Positions 1 to 7,763 of a DNA stretch of 64,000 bases are shown here, one piece after another. The stretch comes from CAWCUU01 sp963798855. Its GTDB lineage: Bacteria > Gemmatimonadota > Gemmatimonadetes > Longimicrobiales > RSA9. The number at the start of each line of letters is the position of its first letter. The first letter of the stretch is position 1. Made by a program: the position numbers and the translations under genes. The stretch is taken from the NCBI GenBank assembly GCA_963798855.1, contig CAWCUU010000003.1:186001-250000 (forward strand), given 5' to 3'. The notes under the pieces were generated by a model, which was not told where the DNA came from, did not search any database, and saw nothing but the letters and a program-made list of their open reading frames with translations.

Positions 1-112
1 AAAGGAGCTCCGGCAGCCGCTCCACGGCGCCCGCTTCGACGACGACATCGTAGCCCGCCGCCTGCGAGCGAGGCAGCTCGACCCGGATCCTGGACGTTCC
101 TCGCAGATTCAT
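1..112 (-). CDS. aroB: 3-dehydroquinate synthase (AroB), N-terminal fragment cut by the window edge
   Basis: Reading the minus strand from the ATG at 112 gives about 37 residues, starting MNLRGTSRIRVELPRSQAAG and continuing with YDVVVEAGAVERLPELL. The pattern 'V-LP-Y-VVV-GA-ERL-LL' is the usual opening of 3-dehydroquinate synthase, the second enzyme of the shikimate pathway, where the first strands build the NAD-binding domain. Only the start is in the window, so no catalytic residues can be checked. The gene is divergent from the ATP-grasp operon at 315, and the roughly 200 bp between them should hold both promoters. A different protein with a similar N-terminus cannot be excluded. Confidence 0.5.
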   Translation of the reverse strand, partial: MNLRGTSRIRVELPRSQAAGYDVVVEAGAVERLPELL

Positions 113-314
113 GCCGGAAGCTATCCGCCGCCCGGACGCGCGGGCAACGGACAATCCTCTTCCCTTTCGATGCCCACTCCATTAACGTCTATGCTCATAA
201 TGGAAAGCGTGCAGCACGCGCTCGGTTGAGCCGCCCGCGGCAGCGGGCCGTCGATCGTCTCCCCGAAGGTGGGAGGCGTTTTTCTTTGGACACTGAATCG
301 AAAGCAGGGCTCGA

Positions 315-1346
315 GTGAGCCTGACGATAGGTTTCGCATACAACGAGCGGCCACCGGAGGACGAAGAGCCTCCCGGTAGTCCGTCCCACGACCGCTATGC
401 GGAGTGGGACGATCCCGCGACCATTGCCGCCGTCGAGGCGGCGCTCTCCCGGCTCGGCTACGTGGTCCGCCTCGAGGCCGATGCCGACTTCCCCTTCCGG
501 CTGCGCGAAGCGCGGCCGGATCTCGTATTCAACATCGCCGAAGGGCTCCACGGCCCTAGTCGCGAGGCGCACGTCCCCGCGATCTGCGAGTTCTTCGACG
601 TCCCCTACACCGGCAGCGATCCCCTCAGCCTCGCGCTTTCGCTCGACAAGCGCAGGGCGAAGGACGCGTTCCGCGCCCGCGGAGTCGCGACGCCCGCCGA
701 TTTCGTAGCCGGCAATAGCGCCGGGCCGCTGCCCCGCGGCGAATTCCCGCTGCCCGCGATGGTGAAGCCGCTCTTCGAGGGGTCGAGCAAGGGCATAGAC
801 GCAGGCTCGCTCTGTCACAGCCGGGAGGCGGTCGCCGATCGGGTGGCGGAGGTCGTCGCCCGCTACGGGCAGGCGGCCCTGGTGGAGGAATTCCTGCCAG
901 GCCGGGAGTTCACCTGCGCGATCCTCGGCAACGGACCGTCCGCTCGCGTCCTGCCGATCGTCGAGATCCGCTTCGATGCCCTGCCGGTCGGCGCGCCGCC
1001 GATCTACGGCTGGGAAGCGAAGTGGCTGTGGGACCGACCTGACGAGCCGATCGAGGTGTTCCGCTGCCCCGCCGACGTGGAGCCGGCTCTCGCCCGCGCG
1101 ATCGAACGCGCCGCGCTCGGCGCCTACCACGCGCTCGGCTGCCGCGACTGGGCGCGCGTCGATGTCCGGCTCGCCGCGGACGGGACGCCGAACGTGCTCG
1201 AGATCAATCCGCTGCCGGGAATCCTGCCGGATCCGGACCAGCACTCGTGCTTCCCCATGGCGGCCTACACTGCCGGGCTGTCGTACGACGATCTCATCGC
1301 CTCCGTCGTGGACGCCGCGCTCGAGCGGCTCGGGATGAGCGCATGA
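315..1346 (+). CDS. ATP-grasp ligase, D-alanine-D-alanine ligase family (first of a pair)
   Basis: This 343-residue protein starts with GTG. It has the layout of the D-Ala-D-Ala ligase family: an N-terminal alpha/beta domain ending in LVFNIAEGLHG, then DVPYTGSDPLSLALSLDK, the ATP-grasp lysine in MVKPLFEGSSKGI, the VEEFLPGREFT strand, and the metal-binding end ARVDVRLAADGTPNVLEINPLPG. Such enzymes join a carboxylate to an amine through an acyl phosphate, using ATP. The setting argues against a cell-wall Ddl: it is the first gene of a tightly overlapping operon with a second ATP-grasp enzyme, a GNAT and a lysine 2,3-aminomutase. I infer a ligase for a beta-lysine-derived small molecule or peptide. 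The stop overlaps the next start by 4 bp (ATGA). Confidence 0.85.
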   Translation: MSLTIGFAYNERPPEDEEPPGSPSHDRYAEWDDPATIAAVEAALSRLGYVVRLEADADFPFRLREARPDLVFNIAEGLHGPSREAHVPAICEFFDVPYTGSDPLSLALSLDKRRAKDAFRARGVATPADFVAGNSAGPLPRGEFPLPAMVKPLFEGSSKGIDAGSLCHSREAVADRVAEVVARYGQAALVEEFLPGREFTCAILGNGPSARVLPIVEIRFDALPVGAPPIYGWEAKWLWDRPDEPIEVFRCPADVEPALARAIERAALGAYHALGCRDWARVDVRLAADGTPNVLEINPLPGILPDPDQHSCFPMAAYTAGLSYDDLIASVVDAALERLGMSA

Positions 1347-2305
1347 GGATTCTGATCCTGCACGACGACGTCGCCGCGCGCGCGGCCCCGACTGCCGACG
1401 AGGTCGGTGTGCTCTCGGCCGTGCACGCGGTCACGAGTGCGCTCCGGTCACTCGACCACGAGCCCCGCGTGCTTGCCCTCGGAACCGATTTCGACGCCTG
1501 GACCGCAGCGCTCCGCTCCACGCGACCGGATGTCGTGTTCAATCTCTGCGAGGGAGTCGGCGGCAGCAGCGCCCATGAGCCTCGCGTCGCCGCCGCGGTC
1601 GAGCTGATGGGCGTGCCGCTCACGGGCAGCCCCTCCGAAGCCCTCGCGCTCGCCCGGCGCAAGGACCGCGTCAACGCAGTCCTCTCCGCCTCCGGCCTGC
1701 CCGTCCCGCGCTGGGCCGTCTGGCGTGCGGGCGACCCGCTGCCCAGCTGGCGCCGCTTTCCGGCCATCGTGAAGCCCGCCGCCGAGGACGGCTCGATCGG
1801 GATCACGCAGGCCTCGGTCGTCGACGCCCGCCGGCATCTGCGGCGCGCGATCGGCGACGCGGCCGCGCACGCACCACTGCTCGTGCAGAGCTTCGTGGGC
1901 ACGCGCGAGATCGTCGCCGGACTGCTCGGCGAATCGGTTCTGCCTCTCGCCGAGATCGACTTCTCGGAGATGCCCACAGACCGCCACCGCGTCGTCACCT
2001 ACGACTCGAAGTGGAGCCCCGGCTCTGCGGACGACATCGGCACGTGCAGCATCTGCCCGGCGGACCTCGGCCCCGGTCTCAGGGACCGCGCCGCCGCCAT
2101 CGCCCTGGACGCGTGGAGGGCGGTGGGCGGGCGAGGGTATGGCCGCGTCGACCTGCGCATCGCCGATGACGGCGAGATCCACGTGATCGAGGTCAACCCG
2201 AACCCGGACCTCGACCCCGAGGCGGGTCTCGCTCGAATGGCGCGAGCCGCCGGGCTCGGCTACGTGGGCCTTGTCGAGCGCATCGTGGCGGAGGCCCTTC
2301 GATGA
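1343..2305 (+). CDS. ATP-grasp ligase, D-alanine-D-alanine ligase-like (second of a pair)
   Basis: This 320-residue paralogue of the preceding gene starts at the ATG of an ATGA overlap (MRILILHDDVAARA). A longer reading is possible but would run into the upstream gene. It keeps DVVFNLCEGVGG, GVPLTGSPSEALALARRKDR, the ATP-binding lysine in AIVKPAAEDGSIGI, LVQSFVGTREIV and the C-terminal RVDLRIADDGEIHVIEVNPNP metal site. Two different ATP-grasp ligases side by side suggest two successive amide bonds, or a choice of two substrates, in one pathway. Its product probably passes to, or comes from, the GNAT and KamA enzymes encoded next. The substrate cannot be read from the sequence. Confidence 0.85.
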   Translation: MRILILHDDVAARAAPTADEVGVLSAVHAVTSALRSLDHEPRVLALGTDFDAWTAALRSTRPDVVFNLCEGVGGSSAHEPRVAAAVELMGVPLTGSPSEALALARRKDRVNAVLSASGLPVPRWAVWRAGDPLPSWRRFPAIVKPAAEDGSIGITQASVVDARRHLRRAIGDAAAHAPLLVQSFVGTREIVAGLLGESVLPLAEIDFSEMPTDRHRVVTYDSKWSPGSADDIGTCSICPADLGPGLRDRAAAIALDAWRAVGGRGYGRVDLRIADDGEIHVIEVNPNPDLDPEAGLARMARAAGLGYVGLVERIVAEALR

Positions 2306-2829
2306 CCGAGCCGACGACCGCGGCGATGTCGCCCCGTATCCATGTCCTCGAGCGGCACCACCGCTCGGAGGTCGCCCGCATTCTCTGCGCGACCGACGTA
2401 TTCCGCGACGACGAGGTCGACGTCGCCCTCGAAGTGCTGGACGGCTTTTTCGAGAAACCCGGGCAGGACTACACCGCACTGGGCGCCTTCACCCTGGATG
2501 GCGACCTGCTCGGCTACGTCTGCTACGGCCCGACCCCGTGCACCGCCGGAACCCACGATCTGTACTGGATCGCGGTGGATCCGGCGGCGCACGGCTCGGG
2601 CGTAGGGACCTCACTGATCCTGGAGGTGGAGCGAAGGCTCGCGCTGTCGGCTGCCAGACTCGTGATCATCGAGACCTCTTCCCTGCCCCGCTACGAGGCG
2701 ACGCGTCGCTTCTACCGGCGCCGAGGCTACGACGAGGTCGCACGGGTCCCGGACTTCTACGCCACCGGCGACGATCGGGTGATCTTCGCCAAGCAGCTGA
2801 CCGCCCAGAGAAATAGCGAGCGAGAATGA
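2302..2829 (+). CDS. GNAT-family N-acetyltransferase
   Basis: This 175-residue single-domain GNAT has the central strand LYWIAVDPAAHGSGVGTSLI, which contains the acetyl-CoA pyrophosphate loop (HGSGVGTSL, a Q/RxxGxG/A-type site), followed by RRFYRRRGYDEVARVPDFY, the usual last helix and strand. It overlaps both neighbours by 4 bp. A lysine 2,3-aminomutase next to an acetyltransferase recalls the AblA-AblB pair that makes the osmolyte N-epsilon-acetyl-beta-lysine. AblB is longer than this protein, so equivalence is only an inference. It could instead acetylate the product of the ATP-grasp ligases. Confidence 0.8.
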   Translation: MTEPTTAAMSPRIHVLERHHRSEVARILCATDVFRDDEVDVALEVLDGFFEKPGQDYTALGAFTLDGDLLGYVCYGPTPCTAGTHDLYWIAVDPAAHGSGVGTSLILEVERRLALSAARLVIIETSSLPRYEATRRFYRRRGYDEVARVPDFYATGDDRVIFAKQLTAQRNSERE

Positions 2830-4124
2830 GCACCTGGCAGGATGTCCTGAAGCAGAGCGTGGTCACCGTCGACGACCTGGTGGCCCGCTTCGGCGAGGAG
2901 AACATCGATCGCGTCGAGGTCCAGAAGGCGATCGACAGCTTCAACATGCGCATCACCCCGGCCGCGCTGGACCTGATCCGCGCGCCCGGCGATCCGTTCT
3001 GGAACCAGTACGTCCCGACACCGCAGGAGAACATCATCGAGGACGGCATCGTGGATTCGCTCGGCGAGGACGACGACTCGCCGGTGCCGAACCTCACGCA
3101 CCGATACCCCGATCGGGTCCTCTTCCTGGTTTCCCCGGTCTGCGCCAGCTACTGCCGCTTCTGCACCCGGCGACGCAAGGTCGGCGATCCCGAGAAGATC
3201 CCGCTGAACCAGTTCGAGTCGGCGTTCGCCTACCTGCGCGAGCACACAGAAGTGCGCGACGTCATCCTCTCCGGAGGCGACCCTCTCCTGCTCGCGGATC
3301 GGCGCGTCGAGTTCTTCCTGAAGACGCTGCGCGAGATCCCGCACATCGAGATCATCCGCATCCACTCGCGCGTGGCGTCGCACCTGCCCGAGCGCATCAC
3401 GCCCGAGTTGTGCGACATCATCCGGCGCTACCACCCGGTCTACATCAACGTCCACTTCGACCATCCCGACGAGCTCACGCCGGCCGCCGTGAAGGCGCTC
3501 GGCATGCTCGCCGATACCGGCGCCCCGCTCGGCTGCCAGACGGTACTCCTCAAGGGCGTCAACGACGACGCCGCCGTCATGAAGGAGCTGATGCACCGCC
3601 TGCTCAAGGCGCGTGTCCGCCCCTACTACATCTACCAGGCCGACGTCGTCGCAGGCGGCGAGCACTTCCGCACCGGCATCGAGAAGGGACTCGAAATCAT
3701 CCGCGCCCTGCGCGGCTGGACCAGCGGCCTCGCCGTGCCGCACTTCGTCATCGACGCCCCCGGCGGCGGCGGCAAGATCCCGCTCCTGCCCGAGTACGTC
3801 GAGGCGATCACGGACCAGGAGATCGTGCTGCGTAACTACGCCGGCGAGCGGTACCGTTATCCGCTGCCTTCGGCAGCGGAGGGCAAGGGCGAGGGCGAGG
3901 GCGAGGGCAAGGGCGAGGCGGGCAACGGCCGGCCTGGGCGTGGGCGTGGGCGCGCGTTGCCGGTGCTGGCTTCGCAGGGCGAGGGCAAGGGCAAGGGCAA
4001 GGGGAACGGTAACGGCAACGGGAATGGGAACGGGAACGGGCGGAACGGTGGACGGGTCGGCACGTCGTGCGACGAGCCGCTCATCCTCGAGCCGCTCGAG
4101 CTGGCCATGCCGCAGCGAGAGTGA
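2826..4124 (+). CDS. kamA: KamA-family lysine 2,3-aminomutase (radical SAM, PLP) with a low-complexity C-terminal tail
   Basis: This 432-residue protein converts L-lysine to L-beta-lysine in the canonical family. The [4Fe-4S]-SAM cysteines are C106-x3-C110-x2-C113 (CASYCRFCTRR). The PLP lysine lies in PGGGGK (K317). Aspartates that hold the substrate amine in lysine 2,3-aminomutases are present at D273 (QADVVAGG) and D310 (VIDAPGG), which favours lysine over glutamate as substrate. After about residue 348 the usual oligomerisation tail is replaced by roughly 80 residues rich in Gly, Glu, Lys, Asn and Arg, encoded by a GGGCGA-type hexamer repeat. It is the last gene of the four-gene operon. 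The tail may be disordered, and its function is unknown. Confidence 0.88.
   Translation: MSTWQDVLKQSVVTVDDLVARFGEENIDRVEVQKAIDSFNMRITPAALDLIRAPGDPFWNQYVPTPQENIIEDGIVDSLGEDDDSPVPNLTHRYPDRVLFLVSPVCASYCRFCTRRRKVGDPEKIPLNQFESAFAYLREHTEVRDVILSGGDPLLLADRRVEFFLKTLREIPHIEIIRIHSRVASHLPERITPELCDIIRRYHPVYINVHFDHPDELTPAAVKALGMLADTGAPLGCQTVLLKGVNDDAAVMKELMHRLLKARVRPYYIYQADVVAGGEHFRTGIEKGLEIIRALRGWTSGLAVPHFVIDAPGGGGKIPLLPEYVEAITDQEIVLRNYAGERYRYPLPSAAEGKGEGEGEGKGEAGNGRPGRGRGRALPVLASQGEGKGKGKGNGNGNGNGNGNGRNGGRVGTSCDEPLILEPLELAMPQRE
3879..4040 (+). repeat. GGGCGA/GGGCAA hexamer tracts inside the kamA 3' end
   Basis: Two tracts (about 3879-3918 and 3976-4040) consist of GGGCGA, GGGCAA and related hexamers, ending in GGGAAC/GGTAAC variants. 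Because the unit is six bases, expansion or contraction adds or removes two residues without breaking the frame. The same hexamer occurs in reverse orientation in the gap at 27213-27290, so this is a genome-wide simple repeat that has entered a coding end. Confidence 0.85.
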
Positions 4125-4134
4125 AGAGGCGACG

Positions 4135-4320
4135 TCGGACGGCCGACGTAAGACGGGCGACACCGGACGGGCGACGGGTGACGTGAGACGGGCGACGTGA
4201 GACGGGCGACAGCGGACGGGCGACAAATCGCGGGCACTCGGCACCTGCGCAATCCCGCACCCGTCCGCCGTTCGTCTCCCGCCGTTCGTCTCCCGCCGTT
4301 CGTCTCCCGCCGTTCCTCTC
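4135..4320. repeat. 14-bp repeat arrays in opposed orientation in a convergent gap
   Basis: The left part (about 4135-4226) repeats GACGGGCGAC with GTGA-type spacers, including two full GTGAGACGGGCGAC units. The right part (about 4258-4320) repeats CCGTTCGTCTCCCG four times. Reverse-complemented, the right unit reads GGGAGACGAACGGC, close to the left unit and of the same length. The two arrays therefore face each other between the ends of kamA and the metallopeptidase gene. No coding sequence is supported here. Transcripts from either side could fold into long hairpins that act as terminators. Confidence 0.7.
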
Positions 4321-4321
4321 C

Positions 4322-5602
4322 CTATTCCCCACCGATCAGTCGTACCGCCATCGCTGCACCCGGGACCGCCCCTGCGGTCGGGTCCGCGTCGATGATCCGG
4401 ACGCAGGGACGTCCCTGCACCTCGATCCGCTCGACGGAGATCCTGCGGCCGGGCCGCTCGTCGGCGATCCGGCGATACGCATCGGCGAAGTGATCCGCCG
4501 ACGCCGCGTCGTCCCAGACGGAGACCCAGAGCAGCACCTGTCCCGTCCCGTCGCCGAGCAGCCGGAACCGGTCGCCATCCCACCCCCGCGCCGCGGAGTC
4601 GGCCGACTCGCCCAGGTGCTGCCGCAGCATCATCCCGATCTCGGCCTCGCCGAGCGTGTTCTCGTAGAGCACCTCCCACCCCGGCATGGCGGCGGATGCC
4701 TCACCGGCGCCACCGACGGTCCCAGCCGCGCCGGTGCCCGCGCCGGCCCCCGTGAAGCGGACATCGGTCGGCTCGTCCCGGTTTCCGAAGAAGCGCTCGT
4801 CGGCGTGGTCGACCTGCTCGGTGGACTGCGGCAGCAGCGAATCGAGCGGGGCGGAATCCGGGTGGTGCCGCCAGAGTGTCTGCACGAAGCTGCTTCCGGC
4901 GGAGTAGGGATAGATCACGCTGCCGCGGATGATGGCGGGAGCTCCGCGGAAGACCGGAAACTGCGAGTTCTCCGCCTCCATCGCCCGGCCGATCTCGGCG
5001 GCGAGGTTCGGCAGCTCGGCCAGCGCAACGGTTCTGCCCAGGCGTTCCTCTAGCGTCAGCCTGAACATCACGAGCGTCGCCTGCCCTTCGAGCGCGGCCT
5101 GGGCCGCGAGTTGCCGGTCGTTTCCGCGGGCGGTGGAGACGAGCGAGTCGATGTCGGCGTGCTGGTCCTGTAGCGCGTGAACGATCTCGTGCGCCAGCAC
5201 CGGGCGGAGCTGCTCATCGGACACGCCGTCGCGGATGAAAAGGGTCTTCATGCGGGCGTCGTAAAACCCGACTACCTGCTCCGTGTAGAGGTCGAGCAGC
5301 AGGCGTCCGAGATCGAGCGTGTCGGGAACCAGGCCGAGCGCGCGGTAGACGCCGCGCAGCCCCGCCAGATCACTCGGCGGAAGCTCGCGGTTCAGCTCGC
5401 GTACGAGGTAAGCCCGAAGGGAATCCCGACTCTCCAGCGTGAAGCGGATGGAGTCTCGCGCGGTCAGGCCACTCAGCCGCTCGAGCCTGGGCAGCAGATC
5501 TGCGATGGTCTCGTCGAGGCCGGAGTCCGGGGACTCCTGTGCGCGGCAGGCGCCCACCCCGAGGGTGATCAGCAGCAGCGTCGCGGAGAGCAGACGTCCC
5601 AT
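4322..5602 (-). CDS. Putative zinc metallopeptidase lipoprotein (HExxH)
   Basis: This 426-residue protein has a signal peptide ending in the lipobox-like LGVGAC at C19. The zinc motif HEIVH is at 138-142, followed by ALQDQH, and a downstream EGQAT (E172) is a candidate third ligand, as in gluzincins. Upstream is a helical region, then YTEQVVGFYDARMKTLFI. This layout occurs in uncharacterised bacterial lipoproteins with a putative peptidase role. The C-terminal part has a Gly/Ala-rich linker near residues 285-310. It probably sits on the outer membrane facing the periplasm. The substrate is unknown. The gene ends 35 bp before folK begins its own 3' end and is on the same strand. Confidence 0.7.
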   Translation of the reverse strand: MGRLLSATLLLITLGVGACRAQESPDSGLDETIADLLPRLERLSGLTARDSIRFTLESRDSLRAYLVRELNRELPPSDLAGLRGVYRALGLVPDTLDLGRLLLDLYTEQVVGFYDARMKTLFIRDGVSDEQLRPVLAHEIVHALQDQHADIDSLVSTARGNDRQLAAQAALEGQATLVMFRLTLEERLGRTVALAELPNLAAEIGRAMEAENSQFPVFRGAPAIIRGSVIYPYSAGSSFVQTLWRHHPDSAPLDSLLPQSTEQVDHADERFFGNRDEPTDVRFTGAGAGTGAAGTVGGAGEASAAMPGWEVLYENTLGEAEIGMMLRQHLGESADSAARGWDGDRFRLLGDGTGQVLLWVSVWDDAASADHFADAYRRIADERPGRRISVERIEVQGRPCVRIIDADPTAGAVPGAAMAVRLIGGE

Positions 5603-5636
5603 CAGCGCACCCGAGCCGAACCGACCCGCAATCGCA

Positions 5637-6200
5637 TCAGCCGCCTGACCGATGCCGACGGGCCGCGTCGGCCGCGGAGCCGACCGGACCGAGCAACCGC
5701 GATCCGGAGAACAGCGGCTCGCCCGCTTCGAGCGGTTCGGCCGCGGCGAGGTGGTCCGCCACGGAGCGGCCGGTGTCGGGATGCCGCAGCTCCGGGGCGA
5801 GCTCGGCCAGCGGACGCAGCGTGAAGCCCCGCTCGAGAACCCGCGGGTGTGGTACGGTCAGGCGCTGCGTCGAGAGCTGGACGTCATCGTAGAAGAGGAG
5901 ATCGAGGTCGATGGTCCGGGGCCCGTTCCGGAACGGACGCTCACGGCCTATGTCGCGCTCGATTGCCTGCAGCGAATCCAGCAGCTCGAGAGGCTGCGAC
6001 GTCGTCCGGAGCCGAGCCACCACGTTCAGGTAGTCCGGCTGGTCCGCGAAGCCGACCGGCTCCGTCCGCCACACCGACGACAGGCCATCCAGCGTGCCGA
6101 TCGCCGACAGCCTGCGCAGCGCCTCGCCCAGCTGCCGCTCCGGATCGCCGAGATTCGACCCGAGCCCAACGTACGCGATGGACTCGCGCGCTGAGCCCAT
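5637..6200 (-). CDS. folK: 2-amino-4-hydroxy-6-hydroxymethyldihydropteridine pyrophosphokinase
   Basis: HPPK transfers pyrophosphate from ATP to 6-hydroxymethyl-7,8-dihydropterin in folate synthesis. Seen here are the N-terminal YVGLGSNLGDPERQL, then FADQPDYLNVV, RNGPRTIDLDLLFYDD (the metal and pterin site) and VPHPRVLERGF. I chose the ATG at 6200, which gives 187 residues with YVGLGSN close to the N-terminus as in the family. An alternative GTG at 6248 overlaps the stop of the upstream cupin gene by one base and would add 16 residues of no recognisable character. No folP, folB or panC homologue is adjacent. Confidence 0.92.
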   Translation of the reverse strand: MGSARESIAYVGLGSNLGDPERQLGEALRRLSAIGTLDGLSSVWRTEPVGFADQPDYLNVVARLRTTSQPLELLDSLQAIERDIGRERPFRNGPRTIDLDLLFYDDVQLSTQRLTVPHPRVLERGFTLRPLAELAPELRHPDTGRSVADHLAAAEPLEAGEPLFSGSRLLGPVGSAADAARRHRSGG

Positions 6201-6247
6201 GCGAGGCGCTCTACGAGCTCCCAGGGGACCGGTCGCGCCGGGATCCA

Positions 6248-6595
6248 CTAAGCCCGTCCATACCGATCCTCCAACCGGACCACGTCATCGAGCTCCGGAG
6301 TGGAGGCTTCGAGAATATCAATGTCCGTCACCGCCTCCATGCGGTGAACGGTGCCGGGGGTGATCCGGCGACTGGACCCTTCCGGAAACTCCACCTCCTC
6401 GAGACTCTCCGGCGAATCTCCCACCCAGAAGCGCATGGCCCCACGCAGGAGGTGGATCGTCTCATCCTTCTGCTCGTGGTACTGGAGCGAGAGCGCGTGA
6501 CCAGCCCGGACGTGCAGGATCTTGCCCACGTAGCGGTCGGTGTGCGCCCAGATCAGCTCGTGGCCCCACGGCTTTTCGACTCGTCTCGGCTGCAT
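6248..6595 (-). CDS. Cupin, phosphomannose-isomerase type II-like
   Basis: This 115-residue single cupin domain begins VEKPWGHELIWAHTDRYVGK and contains LSLQYHEQKDETIHLLRG, the metal-binding His/Glu cluster, plus a second His in ITPGTVHRMEA. It resembles the C-terminal isomerase domain of GDP-mannose pyrophosphorylase/phosphomannose isomerase fusions, as a stand-alone copy. Small proteins of this kind often carry an isomerase- or epimerase-like annotation without proof. It lies directly upstream of folK on the same strand, and its stop touches the alternative folK GTG, which suggests co-transcription rather than shared function. Confidence 0.75.
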   Translation of the reverse strand: MQPRRVEKPWGHELIWAHTDRYVGKILHVRAGHALSLQYHEQKDETIHLLRGAMRFWVGDSPESLEEVEFPEGSSRRITPGTVHRMEAVTDIDILEASTPELDDVVRLEDRYGRA

Positions 6596-6663
6596 CTCTC
6601 GTTCGCGTCGGAATGGGGTCGGACCGGCGTCGCGACGACTGTCAAGCTAGGCCCACGGATGCG

Positions 6664-6758
6664 GCCGACGCCAGTGCGGTCGCCGTGCCCGACGCCAGCG
6701 CGGTCGCCGTGCCCGACGCCAGCGCGGTCGCCGTGCCCGACGCCAGCGCGGCGACCGC
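6664..6758. repeat. 24-bp direct tandem repeat, about four copies
   Basis: The unit CGACGCCAGCGCGGTCGCCG plus TGCC is repeated four times, with slight decay at both edges (GTG in the first copy, GCGACC in the last). It lies in the 327-bp gap between the cupin and the plug-like gene, which are divergent. The rest of the gap holds two TTGACA boxes (about 6797 and 6829) without a convincing -10 element. There are no spacers, so it is not a CRISPR array. Confidence 0.8.
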
Positions 6759-6922
6759 GCCCGCTGCACAACGGCGCGGGTTCCTGGCCCGTGCGATTGA
6801 CAGGCCGCATCGGCATCGGACATCGTTTTGACACGAAACGACGCTCCGAAGCGTTGTATCGTGATGGAGATCCCATCGCGACGGCCCACTGCCGCCGAGT
6901 CACGCCGGCCCCGGAGTCGGCC

Positions 6923-7726
6923 ATGAAGCCCACGACGCTCCTCCCCGCCACGATGCTCGTCCTGGCCGGCCTCGCCTCACCGCTCGCCGGCCAGAAGGGC
7001 GGGTCCACGCTCCTCATCCGCGTCCGGACGGTGGAGACGGGTGCGCCGCTGCCGGATGCGGAGGTGGTGCTGGACGAGCAGACGTTTCTCGGCGTAACCG
7101 GACCCGACGGAACGCTGCGGGCTACGGCCGTCGCCGCCGGCGAGCACCGGCTGCGCGTCCGCTTCATCGGCTTCCGTACGATGGACCGGATCGTGAACAT
7201 CGAAGCCGCCGGCCTGACGGAGCTGACGGTCGATCTGCAGCCGGAGCCGATTCCTCTCGATTCCATCTCCGTGCTCGGCTTCCCGAGCACGATGTCCCAC
7301 AACATGCGGGAGTTCTTCGACCGGAGGGACCGCGGTCTCGGCTACTTCATCACCCGCGCCGATATCGATCGGGTGCGCCCGCACGTGTTCAGCGATCTCC
7401 TCCGCATGATACCCGGGATGCGGCTCGACTGCGGGTCCTTCCGCGACGATTGCGAGGCGGGGATGCGCTCGGCTCCGCCGACGCCGGGGACGACGGTCCG
7501 GGAGGGCGGCCTCATGGGTCCGCTGAAGGAGGACAACTGCCCGATCCAGTACTACGTGGATGGACACTACGAGCCGCATACGAACGTGAACGACCTGAGA
7601 CCGAAGGACATCGCCGGCGTCGAGATCTACGTCCACGGCGCCCAGGCGCCCGCCCGGTACTCGATCCGCAAAAACGCGCGCTGCGGGGTCGTGCTCGTGT
7701 GGCTGCGGGAATCTCTGGGCAGGTAG
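6923..7726 (+). CDS. Secreted carboxypeptidase-regulatory-like plus TonB-plug-like protein lacking a beta-barrel
   Basis: This 267-residue protein starts at the ATG of MKPTTLLPATM and has a signal peptide ending near LAGQ. Residues about 25-115 form a carboxypeptidase regulatory-like beta-sandwich (VETGAPLPDAEVVLDEQ, AGEHRLRVRFIGF). A plug-like segment follows: VFSDLLRMIPGMRLDCG, CPIQYYVDGHYE, and DIAGVEIYVHGAQAPARY. This is the start of a SusC-type receptor without the barrel. It may be a periplasmic partner of TonB systems or a decayed receptor, but its clean ends and intact frame argue for a real free-standing family. Four cysteines suggest disulfides. Confidence 0.7.
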   Translation: MKPTTLLPATMLVLAGLASPLAGQKGGSTLLIRVRTVETGAPLPDAEVVLDEQTFLGVTGPDGTLRATAVAAGEHRLRVRFIGFRTMDRIVNIEAAGLTELTVDLQPEPIPLDSISVLGFPSTMSHNMREFFDRRDRGLGYFITRADIDRVRPHVFSDLLRMIPGMRLDCGSFRDDCEAGMRSAPPTPGTTVREGGLMGPLKEDNCPIQYYVDGHYEPHTNVNDLRPKDIAGVEIYVHGAQAPARYSIRKNARCGVVLVWLRESLGR

Positions 7727-7763
7727 GACACCGGGGTCCGCGGTCGGGTCTGCCGTGGCGGGA

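Noticed and set aside
315..2305. Cell-wall D-Ala-D-Ala ligase pair
   Set aside because: Two divergent copies in an operon with KamA and GNAT, without mur genes, fit a small-molecule pathway better than peptidoglycan precursor synthesis.
2757..4679. Long minus-strand frame opposite kamA
   Set aside because: Its translation contains simple repeats mirrored from the kamA hexamer tail and no conserved motif. KamA is unmistakable on the plus strand.
6664..6758. Possible CRISPR array
   Set aside because: The 24-bp units are joined head to tail with no spacers and no cas genes are in the window.
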